Shown: in pieces, positions 9,894-23,000 of the stretch
How positions within the stretch are numbered: the stretch's first letter is position 1
Layout: each line of letters opens with the position of its first letter
Assembly: GCA_008711295.1 (NCBI GenBank)
Contig: VUYV01000016.1
Coordinates: 1,453,431-1,517,430, forward strand
DNA: 64,000 bases
DNA from: Anarhynchus alexandrinus
Taxonomy: Eukaryota > Chordata > Aves > Charadriiformes > Charadriidae
Direction: 5' to 3'
Made by a program: the position numbers and the translations under genes
The notes under the pieces: generated by a model
Database searches by the model: none
Told to the model about the DNA's origin: nothing
Seen by the model: the letters and a program-made list of their open reading frames with translations, nothing else

Positions 9894-10470
9894 CGCGCCG
9901 CTGGGGAGTAAAGGGGCGACCCCAACGGCAGCCGCCACCCCATTGGCTCCCGGAGGCGGTGGGGAGCGGGCTGAGGCGCAGTAAACTGGAAGCGGATTGG
10001 CTCCCGTACCGGCGGCTTAGTTTCGATTCCTCAGCGTGAGCCCGTCCCTGCGCCCCCTGGCGGAGCCCCGCCGGCGCCCCGCCGGCTACGGCAGCCGGGG
10101 AGGGTCAGGCGGCGCAGAACGCGCGAAGGCGGTGGCTGTGGGGATCTTCTGAGAAGCCTGAGGTAAAAAGTGGCAGAAAAAGCTCCGTGACGGCCCCCGG
10201 ATACGAGACGGCTTTGGAGCCCGCTCAGACTAAAATTTGGGGGCCACCAGCCCAAAGGGGGGCCCCGACTGGGGGAGAGGACACCAGCACCAGCGCTGCC
10301 GTCTCCCTCCCGCCATTGGCGCCTCAGGAGATTTTGTGGCACCTTCCCACCCACGAAGCCTTATCTGGCTGCCCCGGGCTCGGCAGCCACCGCCTGCGGT
10401 CCTGTATCGCCGCTGAGCGACAGCAGCCGCAGGGCCTGGTGTGGGAAAGTGACTATAATTGACACCGTCC

Positions 10471-13400
10471 GTCAAAAATTCAGGGCCCTTCGTTCAGAAC
10501 CATGGCTGAACGAGTCCGTGCCAGGTTAAACTCCTACTTGAAAGGAAAAATACCTATATTTGAAATTCTTTTGCCCAAAGGACCTTGTTCTGTGCCTCTT
10601 GTTTCCAAAACTAAAATACCCCCACCAAAAAAAAAGCCTCACATTTCAAAATAAAGAATTGTAATTAACCCCCCTGAATCTTTTTAGTAATTAATCTTAC
10701 AGCTATATTAACCATCTCTCCTGTAGCAGGGTCTGGCAATTGGAGCACGGCAACAGTGTTGAGAGATTCGTGCCAAACTTAAAGGTCAGTTATTCAAGAT
10801 GAGTGTGAAAGGGTCACTTCACACCATTCCTCGCTTTTCTCCTCGGTAAGGCAAGAACAGTGATCCTTAGCGCTCTTAAGCCAGGAATGTCAAAATATTT
10901 TTCAAAGTGCAAGAGGAGGGTTACAACAGTTGTTATTGCTTATCCCAAAGGCTTGCCAGTTAAAATATTTGTTGTGCTGTTACATGCTCAGAGTGCAACA
11001 GAATGTTACACTTATGGGACAGTGGTTTTGTTCATACATTAATTATTCCTCAGACAGATTATTGCTCAGTTGTATAATGCAAAGGACATTCGTAATTACT
11101 TTATTATTTATGTCTGTGAGCATGAATGAACAGTAATGTGATCATGGAGATCTGATCACCCCAACAGTTACCAAGTTAAATTTGGAAGATATTTAATAAA
11201 AAATTAATGCCATTTATTACTAGTCTGGTTCTAATGCTATTTTGATATTGTTTGTTGTTTACCAAACTTTTCTGTTTACTTAACTGGATTTTTTTCTTTT
11301 AAAGCTGCATTTATAGAAAACAGATTCATTGGCTGGGAGAACAGTCCAAGTAATAATTTTTCTTCTGTGCCAACATGTTTCTTATCTTTTTGGCAAGACA
11401 CAGAAGAAAGAAATGAGATGAGTGATCCAGAAACTTAAAATTTGGCCTGGGCAAAAGGATCTTTAACTTCATCCAGATTCAGAATTCATTGGTGCAGTTT
11501 TATTTGGTAAAAAAATGTATTAGGTGGCAAAGCAAGAATGTTCACCATCTTTGCCTGAATTCACATTTGTTTTGCTGCTGACAAACAGAGGATTGTTTGG
11601 AAAGATTTTTATGTCATTATTACTCCTTAAAAATTGCTATTCTCTAGCTGATAGCAAATAACTGTTCAAAGCTCTATACTGTTATAAAAATGCATTTCAT
11701 TTTGTAAGAGTGATAAAGGAGTGGCTGGAAGCATTCATAGAATACAAGAGACACAAGCAACACAAATCTTGTCTTCTGTTAAGCACAGAAGGTGATTACT
11801 TAGGGCTTTTAAAGCTTAAATTCAAGTGATAAAGCCAACATACTTAAAGCAGAGAATTACGTGATACAAGTGACAAGCAAAGAAGAGACAGCCGGCTACC
11901 ATTTCATGGGGAATGAACACAAAGAGATATAGGTATGCTGAGGCTGAATGGACTGATGTTGCAGAATTTAGAAAGAAGCGTAACAAAGGTGTAGAGGAAT
12001 ATGTAACGATGACTTAGAAGTGATCTAGGAGTGAAGATCTTTCTAACAGGCATTGTCCATTCACCACAAAGGACAAACACACAGAATTAGTATGAAAAGT
12101 GTTTTTCTTGAACACTTTTGCTGTCAACAGTAACCAGCATACAACAAACACTTTGGCATTAGCTCCAAACGTCTGTCACTGTCTTGATAATTTCTATGTA
12201 AAAGACACCGTGGCAGTCTGTTCGCTTAACTTCTGTCATCAGCAATAATACAGTCCTAACTTGTGTGCTGACATTGTTCTGAGATCTTAGAAAAATGCCA
12301 TAACTTTAAAACTCCGAGAAGCAGCCATGCAAAATATATGCTTCAACTTTAAAAAGGTCATTCATCCACATTACTTATACCAAAAAATGAATTCTATAGC
12401 TTGAGATTATGTATGGTTGTAGAAAAAGTCCAGAGTAAACATAAAAAATATTTTTCAGATGATGCTTTTAAAAATAACGATTAACCTTGTTATTTTTTCC
12501 ATTTGAACATGCATTAGAAGAGTTAAGCAGTTCACAAACAGCAGTGAGCATTGAAAATTGATCTTTTGACTTAAACCAAAATTATTAGATAGCTTTTTCC
12601 ACACTCACCAAAATGAGAAGCCTTAAGTGTATGCACTTCATAACTGTCATGGGCTAACATGTTATGGCCATACCACTGTAACAGAAAAAGGATACAAGAA
12701 TTCAGACATAGTTCAAGATACTAGGCAGCAAACAAAATTCATGTTTAACCTCATGAAAAAGCAAAAATATTATTCATTTATTCATCAGGATTTGCACTTT
12801 ATCTCTCTCTTCATTAAATATTTCCTCTGGTATTTTTTCCTCCCAGATCCATATTCAGTTTAATGATATATAATAATAATAAACACCACCCAAGAACACG
12901 TCACTTTAATTTCCTCATTCACATTTCCCCCATCTAGTTTGGAATTAGGATAAGAGACATGTTTTTCTTCCAAACTTCTGCTTATGCACGCCAGATGCCA
13001 GTAAACTGGGAATAAACCTGTTTTGCACTGGAACTTCAAAACTATGACTTATGAACCACCCACTGACATTTCAATAGGCAAAAAATACTGAAAAAGTGTT
13101 TTCCAGTCCTGTTTAAAACAGGCACTTGATCTTTTCATACTATACAACACTGCACTCTGCACATAGGACACCATGCTGACGAGATCGTTTTCTAAAATTA
13201 ACCTCTGCAAATACTCTTATTCAGGCCTCTCCTAGGGATATCACACTTTACTGACTGCAATTCCCATTATTGTCTTCCTAAAACAAGACTGAATGTGGCA
13301 AATAGATGGTCCATGCTCAGAAGACCAGCACATTTGGACTCCTCATCAAGAGAAATAACAAGCTCCAGAGCCAAGGGACCTCTGCTGTGAACGCCCTACC

Positions 13401-16400
13401 CACAGATGTTCAGCAATCATAAATAAGGGCTAATCTCAGCTCTGGTGACAGCACATGCGGAGATAGATTTCTCCTTGCTATTTTATTGAAAATGTATCCA
13501 TCCAAAGTCCTAAGGGCACGCTGAAAATGCTAATTAAAGTTTGTATGCATACTCCTTGGAACAATGTCTAGAATGAAAACCCCTCCCAAAATATTTCTCC
13601 ACCCAAAAATAAGAGATCACCCAAGTAGGCTTTTCTGTCCCGGTAGCCTTGAGGTTGGGTTAGCCAGGCTACCCTCATACCAAACCCCATAGAGAGGGAG
13701 CCTGGAGGTTAAAATCTCTTTCAGGGAGGTGGGTGGGTTGTTTCCACCATGCTGCAATATGAGGCATGTCCCCCCCAGAACAGCTCCCCCAACTGCCACC
13801 CGACCCTTTTCCTACGTTTCAGTCTGAGTCTCAACTGTTGCCATTTACCCCATTTCTTGCCCTGTTCAGAAGGGCACCCACGGTATGTGTTTGGCACCCA
13901 CAGTACATGTTCTGCTTCCACGGGCTATGGCTTTGTGCTTGCCTGGGAAAGTTATTCCATTTGAAAGCAAGAGGAATAAGTTGGAAATTAAAAAACAAAC
14001 AAACAACGACAAAGTGTCAAGACCAGTGTAGATACCTGCAGCTATTTAGCATAAACAGCTTGAACCTGCCAAGAATTTTGAGAGTTCATCCTCAGTACCT
14101 TTATTTTGTAAAATAGGATTTCAGAGTAAAGATTGCTTTGCTGTATTTGAAAATTTAACCTCCATAATAATGGACAAATGCAGATTTCTTAGACTATTAC
14201 ATTGCTTCTTTAGAAAGCTCTGTTATAACCATTGCAAAGCCTCCAAGTTTCTCCTGGGAGACATTTACTCAGAGGAGCTGCATTAAGAAAAACGCTAAAT
14301 TCACCAGGTGCTTTCTGCTTTTTGAAATACCCAAACAGCTTTAATGTGTACGTATAAGCATCTGTGGAAAGCAGTGAGTAAATATATCTACTTGACTTCT
14401 ATAGTTTTAATATGCTTTGGATCATTAGTCAAGCTCACAGGAGACCAGCAGTAGTTTTTGAGCCTTTTCTAGCAGCTTCTGTCACATTGAAGTAAAAACT
14501 TTAACATCTGTAATGACACTGCTCCATCTTCTCACACTCTATGAGTTTATTTATCCCATGGCAGTTATTAAAAGCAAGCATTTCTTTCAGCAACAGCTTA
14601 AGCAACTCCCTTTTGGCCTGTGTGTCTCTGCCCCATCCTCTTCGGCTTACTGGGTGTACTGGTGCAACTTATGGGACAGCAGCAGAAAACTCATCTAACA
14701 TTAAAGTTCCTCAAGTTGTGTGGGGGAATTAGTTATGATCTACTTAGTCTTAAGCTACTTATTTTAGCCAGGATGCATCTGCAGTTGATCACTTAATTCT
14801 ATCCATAGCTCACTCCCCATCCTGCAGCTAAATAAATATCTCATTTAAAGCACTGCCTCCCTAGTAGAAAGGAAAACATTTTTTTCAAAAAAAAAAAAAG
14901 CCCACATACATGTGTAAGAGAGTGATACTGCATATTTTTGAGTTAGTGGTAAGCATACAACCAACTGGTGTGACAGAGGCAGCTACCATTTTGCATAGTC
15001 TTCTACTGAATGGCTTCTTAAAGCTGTGTTTTCTCCTGGGCTTAAATTTATATGCTACTTTATACTCCTTAAATAGCTTTAGCATGAAGTTATATGCACT
15101 TATTTTATTTTTTTAAACTTGTTTTTTTAAGGGGAACCCATTGCACAAACCTGGCTACATGAAAGCAATTCATAAGGAATAACAAAGAGAGCACTTACCT
15201 TAAAATAAAGAGAGTACCTGACAGTAATTTATTTTCCCCTCTTTTGTTATTATTGCAGAAAAAGACAATGCTGATAAGAAATTATGCCTGTTACTATTCC
15301 AGTTTCTTAGTAGCACTCCAGCCATCCGACCATGCCCAAGTAGGAGATCTCAGTCTGCTAATTTCATTACAAACTATGAAGAATAATTATGGAATGTGAG
15401 TGGGACCAGCATTAAATAGCCCTAGGAGTCTGTTCATATGCCACACCTGAGCAAGTAGCTTTTTTTGAACTTGTAAACTTGTTTTAGCAAGATATATAGC
15501 TCTCATCCTAACATTTTAAAGAAGATTTAGGAGTGTACATTGAAGTAAAGATTTTAAAGCAATTTGTTTTCTCTTTTCCTTGGTCTTTTCCCTCTCTCCT
15601 CCTATTCTTGTCATGATTAGCTCTACTTTAATTCCCTGCTGTTGCTCTTGTAATAGCTTTCAGATGCTGCTAGATTTCCTTAGCTTGCATTAGCTGTAAT
15701 GATTACTTGGGTAAATATCCCTGTTTTCTCTAGAAAACTCATTTGGATGAACTTAGTAATCAAACCTTCTGTGGCAGGTGGATGTAATCTTTTATTTGAA
15801 TGAGGGATTTTGGAGCAAAAGTAAGAAGGTGGACTGATTGCATTAAACAAGCTACCTGGCCACACCCATCTGACTCCTGGCTTGCATTATCTTTGTGGGG
15901 CACCTGTGTCTCATTCTATTTTAGGGCAGCACCAGGCCTACTTTCTTTTTCTCCTGGGTGTACATGGGCTGTATGCTGCTCTACTTTCTGAGCAGGAAGG
16001 AGGCAACATAGAACAGCACTGTGTGTCCCTTGTTTATGGGATCAGAGGACAGATTCAAGCAGAGGGTGTAGGTATCTAAATTCAAGGCTGTGATCATCCC
16101 AAGTGTTGCTGGCTTACTGGGTAAGTTGGAGAACTCTACAATTGGGTGTCTCTCTTAAGTGAGCACTTGAGTCCATAAGAAACAGTTGCTGTTGCAAATC
16201 CTCTTTTCCTAATCTAGTGCTGTGATTTCTGAAGTAAGTTGGACATTTTTTTTTTTTAATTGAGTCCTGAGGACCCTATAAAGTGTAAGCAAGGTAGAAG
16301 ATTGAGTGATTGTCGGAGGAAAACTTTTTTCTCTCTAGGAAAGGTATTTGGATATGGTGGTAACCAAACAGTGTGCATGTATATATAGCCTCTATGTTTA

Positions 16401-19400
16401 CATATAGTACAGTCTATCATACCCACAGTGTAATGGACGCAAGCAGTCTATCATACTTTTTTTCTTTTGAGTAATAAGGTTCCAAGACATGCGAGTTATG
16501 ATTTTTATTGCTGTGAAATTTAAAATTAGTGAAAGATTTCAGGAAAACAGTTGCTATTTTTTTTTTCCAGTGCAGTAGAAAACAAAACAGACAAAACAAC
16601 AAAGACAAAACAGGTTCCTCACTTGAACAAGCAGAATGGAACTCCTTCAATTTTGCCTGGGCTCTCCTTTGTCCTATCTATTGTACTAAGCTGAGAATAA
16701 AATCATCTTATGTTCAGCAACTTGTTTTCAACCAAGGTGTCTTGCTGGCGTATGGGATGTGATGCGTCTCCAACAAGACAACCTTAAGTTATGCTTTATG
16801 TGAAAAAGCATTGACAATTGGGTCTTTAGCAGCCTTCTGGCAGGTTAAAAACTGGCTCAGCAGATGTGTGGGGTGGAAGCAGTCTTTAAAACTGAGGGTC
16901 TCTAGTGAAAACTTGTATATTCAGATTCAGGGACTTTGTAGCTATGTGGAGGCTTTGGCTAAAACATGTTAATGTGAGCTCACAAGAGTGATTCTGCAGG
17001 ATGATGAGGGATGCCTGTCCGCTCCTAACAGAAATTGTTATATAAGCTGATAGAAAACCCTCTGCATTACTTGAAAATAAATACATGGTTTGTAATTCTT
17101 TCCAGAAACTTTAACATCCTTGGCCAGGTACTGAAGTAGAGCTGTAACAGTTTCTGGGAGTTGTGGATTCGGGTCCTTTGGCAGTTGAAGCCGCTTCAAT
17201 TCATTTAATCTGATGTTTTAAGTCCAGGTTCTTCTAAAATAATTATCTGCACATGCTGCAAGATTGTATTAATGTGTATTTCCATCCCCTGCTTAAATGA
17301 AAATTATTCCCTGTAACAAAATCTGTCCTCTCAAAAGAGTTATCTTCTTATTTTATGCCACTTTTTATTGATCTGCTTTCTCTTTCACCAATTCCCCTGG
17401 AAATAGAAATATTTCAGGTCAGTGTCTGGGACAGGTGGTCGTTCCATATGGGTGTCCTGTTTGTATATGTGTGTATTTACTTACTACATGTATATTTAGT
17501 TACTAAATATATAGGCCTGTTTGGTGTAGCATTTGAGATTCTGCAAATATTTCTTTTAAGTATTTGTATAATGTCTTTGAAGTGAATGCCTTTTTTGAAG
17601 TGGTAAATATGCTTTGGAGGTGGAGATCAAGCTTGGGTTGAGGTATGTGCTGGGGAGCTGGGGGATGCTCATAGGGTTGGACAGAGGAAAGGAATGAGTA
17701 AATGGACCTGAAACACTTGTTCCTTCTTTGTTGTGTTGTCATAAATGAGGGCACTTGGGTTGGAAAAAGGAGGAATGTTGTGAAGTGAGGGGAAATTCAT
17801 AAATGTAATTTGTAAAAGCTGGGTGAGTACTACTAGGTGTAAGTCTGCGTGGAAGAGTGGTTCCCTTTAGCTGAGGCAGCAGCTGGTGAGGTTGGAGAAA
17901 CAATATTGAGGGAAGGAGCCTATTCTTAAAGAAATCCCTGCAAGGAGGAGTAGAGTATCTAGCGCAGCTGTGGCTGTGCAGGTCTCAGGCAGTGCTATTG
18001 TACATGCTTGGAAGTCGCCTTGTTATCCCAAATCCTGGCTGAGAGAATGCCTTGCAGAGCTCGGTAAAAGGCTTTAAAAGTTACACCTTCTGACAACGAA
18101 GTTTCTCTTTCCTTAAGAGGTGCCACTTAATCATCTTTGGCTTCAGCAGAAAATCGGAGGGATGAGCAACCACACTGAGAGTTACTGTTTTTAAACAGTT
18201 CACTGGATAACAATGTGTTTCCTTAAGAGCAGCGTGAAATACTGTGTTTTCATCCTTGAGACTATCCCTTGTGCTGCATGCCTTCACTGGAGCCTTTTTG
18301 GGAGACCCTTGGAGGGGTCTCATCATGCCCTTGACCTTTCTGTAGTGAAGAAATTGAGACTACCTTGCCCATATTAGCAACAAGCTCCCTGGACAGAGGA
18401 AGACCCTAAAATGAGTTATTTCGTGCATCTTTTTCTATTTAATCTTCTGCCATACGATGGCACTGGTTAGCTGACCAAGGGAGATGCTTCCCCTGTTGCA
18501 CTCCAAGCTGGGTTCCTGCTGTTTTATGGTGATGCCCGCAGAGCGCAGCTTCTGCCCACACAAATCCTCCACAGCTTGCTTGGAAACTTTAGGAGATAGA
18601 TTGAATATTTGTGGAATAATAGAAAACAACACTTTGTTTTTCATTACGTATTACTTCATAGCTCTCTAATCCTTGAGATAAATCTCCAGCTTGACTCCTT
18701 GCCGCTAGCAAACAAAATATTCATGGGCAATTTTTAACTTACAGGGATACAGTGGCACAGAAAAGGGAAGAAAAATTACTTGGAGTGAAGGGAAAAATCT
18801 ACACAAATGTTGAATTTTAAAAAATTTACAAGAGACAGTGCTTCCCCCTTTCTGTATATGCAATGGGAGTGAAGAGTGGCTGAAGAGCCACTAAGTCCAT
18901 GGTTTAAAAAGGATGTAGAGGTGTGACTTTAAGCCTTTTCCGGCATTTATTTAAACTCTAAGCATTCAATGCTGTATTCTTAACAAAACAGAGGTTAACA
19001 AAAATAAACACAGAAGCACTCTGACTGTATGGGATGATTTTGATACCTGTTTTCAAAACTGAATTAGCACCACTTCTAACACCACAGATTACTGTTGTGA
19101 CCTGTATCTTCAGTTAGTTTAAAAAGAAATGTAAGTGAACACCATGTGTAATGCACAATGCTTCCATATGTGTGTGCTTTTTTTACTGTCAATTCAGCTT
19201 TTGGGTGCCCAAGTTAAAATGATTTGTACTCTGGCAACCTCTGCCCAAAAATCCTGAGGGCTGAGTGCTGCTGAGGTCTCTTATCTATACCAACCGATGA
19301 GGCCATGCAGACCTTTGGCTGTGAAGAGTCAAAGGTCTAATTTTAAATTATTATGATGGGAATTATGATAAACACGAAGAAATACAAATAGGTCTGAAAT

Positions 19401-20000
19401 GACCTGAGGCCCTGAATTACTTGCCCATGGCTGAAAACTGAGTGAATAGCAGTGGCAGACTGAGGGTGGGCATTCTTTGGGGAACAGGGTTTCTAAAACA
19501 AAGGAAAGACCCTTGTTTGGTCAAGTAGCTGTCTGATCCAGCATGCAATGCAAAAAAAAAAAAACTTATAAGTATTTTTTAATGCATTTTAAAAAACAAA
19601 ACCAGTTATTGTCTGGGCTGTTCCTGTGTGGTAACCCATAAGCTAGTGGGACTATGCTCACTATTGCCTTAAATCTTTGACAAATTTTAGAGGAATTATA
19701 ACTTTAAGGCCCGATGTATTTCCTTTGCTGCTTTCCTATTTCTGTTGGGGAGAAACATGAGCTGTCTCTTGCCATCATGTGAGGATGCATTTGCCTGATT
19801 AAAATCCCTTTGGCCACTGCTTTGCTTGGGAGTGTGGCTGTGGGTTCAGGGTCTGCCCCTGTCCTGTAGCACCTTGCAGGGCTGTTGCCTGTTTTGGGGA
19901 AAGACAATGGTGAAAGGCTTTGTGTTAGAGATTAGTGCACCAAAAATATGAGTAAGAGAGGTGATAATTAAACAAGATGAGATGGAGGAAGGCAGCAATA
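10471..20000. other. Intergenic DNA between PNPT1 and EFEMP1, left part
   Basis: AT-rich sequence with no gene, RNA gene or repeat family that I can name. Open frames (the longest 116 codons, near 13,766-14,116) lack conserved motifs and many begin with non-ATG codons. Low-complexity patches include A/T runs near 14,880 and 16,248, and CAAA repeats near 13,994. Distal enhancers or a non-coding transcript cannot be excluded from sequence alone. Confidence 0.6.
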
Positions 20001-23000
20001 AGGATTGATGACATGGCTCAAGTTGGCAATGGAGCATGGGGTGAAGGTGAGTGATTTGAAGGCAAAGTGTAATTAATTGATCGGTGTTGTGTCAGGTGAT
20101 GGCATGAAAACAATCAAAAAGGTAAATTTTGAACTTTTCAAATCCTTTGTTGAAAAGCTACACATGATTATTTAGCTGTGAATATGATGTTTTGAAATAG
20201 CTATTTAATGATTACTTAGGCTTTCATGTTGAATGTGCTTTCTTTTAACTTGGTGTTTTAATTTTAAAAAGCTTTTTCAAGTAAGAGAATAAAAAGATGA
20301 GACAGTAATTAATGGGGCCTATCTAACCAAGAGCATAGCTCTGGAAGCTTCAAAGTTTCTGGTGGTGCCATGCAGAAAGTCCCTGTTAGTCTCTGAGGAG
20401 GACAGGAGGATGCAATGTAAAGATACAGGGGGGGAAAAAAGAAAGGACATGAGATGATCACTTGCCAATAATTACAATATCTTAGCCATTGGATCCTTTT
20501 TATTTTTGTTGTCTAAAACTCAAGAAAAAAGTATTAAAAATTTTGTCAAAAGTTGGACATTGGCAAAATCTGAACTTGCAGCAGTACTGCAAGCGTGGTG
20601 GATGGCACACTTGAAATAAAGCAGCAGCCTTAAAGTTCACAGTGCTATGGATTGTATCCATCCCCTTTCTTTCCCCCTTGGCATGACGATTTGAATTTTT
20701 CTCTTTAATTTCAAAGTAAAACTATAAATAGGAGTTGGGAACTGTGTGGATGTGGTGATTGATATGGGTTTGTTTGCTGTTCTCACTCACTCGCCTTATA
20801 AAGGAGGTCTAAGCTTAAATTAAGAGCTAATGATCGAGCACTCTGTCAACCCATGCCATGTCCTTCATCTGTTTCCAGTGTGTTGGCTCCATCCTCTTGC
20901 TTTGACAGATGTCATAGATTTCGGTAGGGCTGGGTCAAGCCCTTTGTATGGAGCTTTCAAATTTTACCATGAACACAAATATGATAGAATAAAAATAAAA
21001 TTACTACTTAAAAATGACTCCTTGGAATCCCTAAACATTTACATTAATTTTTGGGGTTTTGTTTAGGAGAAAAGAACAAAACCTGTGTTCTTTTGGGGGC
21101 CGTAATAAAAGCTACACCTTGATATAGGTCCTCCTGATCAGAGGAGATAGCACGTATTCTTATAAAATGAAAGATGAGAAAAGCAATAAAAAGTTTCTAA
21201 GGCTAATAAAAATATGATTTATAGTCAGGACCCAGTTATAAATCCCATCAACACTTACTATAGTTATACTTGCACATTGTTGCATTGTTGAAAGAAAGGT
21301 TAGCAAAAGAATTAGGTATGTGGCATTTAATTTCTACGGTTACTTACACAAGTTGCAACTAGCTTGAAAAATGCCAGCATTGTTAGTAAAAGTAGTAATA
21401 GAATAGTGATATATGCTAATAGTCATAAGGGTATCTGCCATCTAAAACTAAGTATAGTCAACTGTGTTTTGGGACCTGAAATATGTAGAAGAACATATAA
21501 AATTTTTAATAGGGTAGTAGCAGCTGCAGAAGTCAAAGTAGCAGAGGAAGGGGGAATACTTCAGCTCATGGTCGCAGGCATTGGCTCCTTAGCTGCTAAC
21601 AGTTCAGTGATTCAACTTCAACCCTTGATTTATCTCATTTAACTTTGTACTGCGTGTTTGGCCTTGAGCTTTTTTTCAGGCATTTCCCTGTCATAAGAAC
21701 ATCCCAAACCCTCAAATTTAACCTTTATAAGTTATTTGCAACTCTTTGCATAGTGGGTGTAAAGAGTACCCAAAGGAAAACCAGGACTTCCTCTGTGGTA
21801 CACTCTGATTTTTAACTCTGTGTCACTGGACTGTCTTTATCAACAATTCTCAGCATATTATTACCAGAATGGGTGATACTCTATCCCTCTGCCTTTGACT
21901 TCAGAGGTTCTACCCCAGTTCTGAAAAAACCTACCTATTAAATGATTTTTAATTGTTACTGCTGTTATCAAGATACTAAAATGATTGTGGATGTACAGGC
22001 ATGTATAAACACACAAACTCCAGTGTATCACGTTAGCTATGTACTCTTGTTTACTTAATCTTCTCTGAGTGATTATTTTTTTTTTCCTTTAGGATTATGC
22101 CTATTTTTTCCAATTCCAAGCAGTTGTTGGGTAGTTTCTACTTGCAAAATCCTCCAACAGATGTAATTCTGCCCCTGCCATGATCGATAAACAAGCTGTC
22201 ATCTGGAAATCTCTTATTTTTTTTCCTGAACGTGCTTTGGTCTGATACTTTTGAAAGGAGTAGTTGTAAAAGTATGCTAATAAAAACTTTATCCTGCTTT
22301 ATCAAAAGCTCATGCCATGTAGACCCATCTCCCGGTTGTGTAGTTTATAGCCTGGTTGTTGCTGTTACCCGCTCACATCACCCGTGCGTGCATGTGAGCT
22401 TCCCCGCAGGAGTGACACTGGGAGCTTCAGGTTTTGTGGCCAAGTGTGCAAAAGGAAATGTAAAAAATCCAAGTTACCTCTGTAGTCTTGCCTTTGTGGG
22501 TATGTGTTGTGTGATAGGCTTTAACTGCACAGCTGCAAAATATTTCTGAAATGCACTATAATCAGCATTTGCTAAAATCTTAGTTGCATGAGTTTTAGCT
22601 CTTTTTTTGAGCTGTTTTACTTTCTGCAGACTGTGCTGAGGCTAAGATGCCTGCCTGGCCAGTGGTGTGTGGTCAGCTGTACTTGCACAGCAATTTCTAC
22701 ATATAACACTGGTACAGTGCAAGATGCTGATATGCCCCAGCAAACACACAGTCTTTAAGGAGGCTGTGCACATAAAATGATGCAAAGAAAATCCTCTTCT
22801 CCCTCTGCTTTGTGCTCTGAAAAGGAGTTTGACTTGCCATGCCACAAAATTTTGAGGCTAGGGCTGATTTTTTGACCCCAGGAAGGGTCCATGAGGTTGT
22901 GAGCCTCTTGCCTTGAGCGGCTGAGTTGGAATAAAACCGAATTTCTTGGCTGACTCTTGGCTTGGGGATTGTTGGCCTGTGCAGCAGGATCCCTGGCCAG

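Larger units (their letters stand above)
9640..10470. promoter_or_regulatory. PNPT1: CpG-island promoter of PNPT1
   Basis: A sharply delimited GC-rich, CpG-dense block in an otherwise AT-rich window, coinciding with the expected 5' end of PNPT1. On the minus strand it contains three CCAAT boxes (9,942-9,946, 9,996-10,000 and 10,315-10,319). The first two lie in the repeated context GGGAGCCAAT and are 54 bp apart, just upstream of the candidate start codon, as expected for NF-Y-driven TATA-less housekeeping promoters. A GGAA core (ETS-type) lies near 9,988. No TATA box is seen. Such islands often fire in both directions, but no divergent coding gene is recognisable. Long open frames here are products of GC composition. 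Confidence 0.85.

Noticed and set aside
9405..9911. 168-codon plus-strand frame in the CpG island
   Set aside because: It spans the N, is low-complexity (Pro/Arg/Gly-rich), and arises from GC composition with few stop codons. No domain and no conserved segment.
10031..10475. Open frames of 81-107 codons on both strands in the CpG island
   Set aside because: Compositional frames, some with non-ATG starts. No recognisable product.
22232..22549. 105-codon plus-strand frame as a possible small gene
   Set aside because: No motif, no CpG promoter, no splice context, and the frame density is as expected by chance in intergenic DNA.
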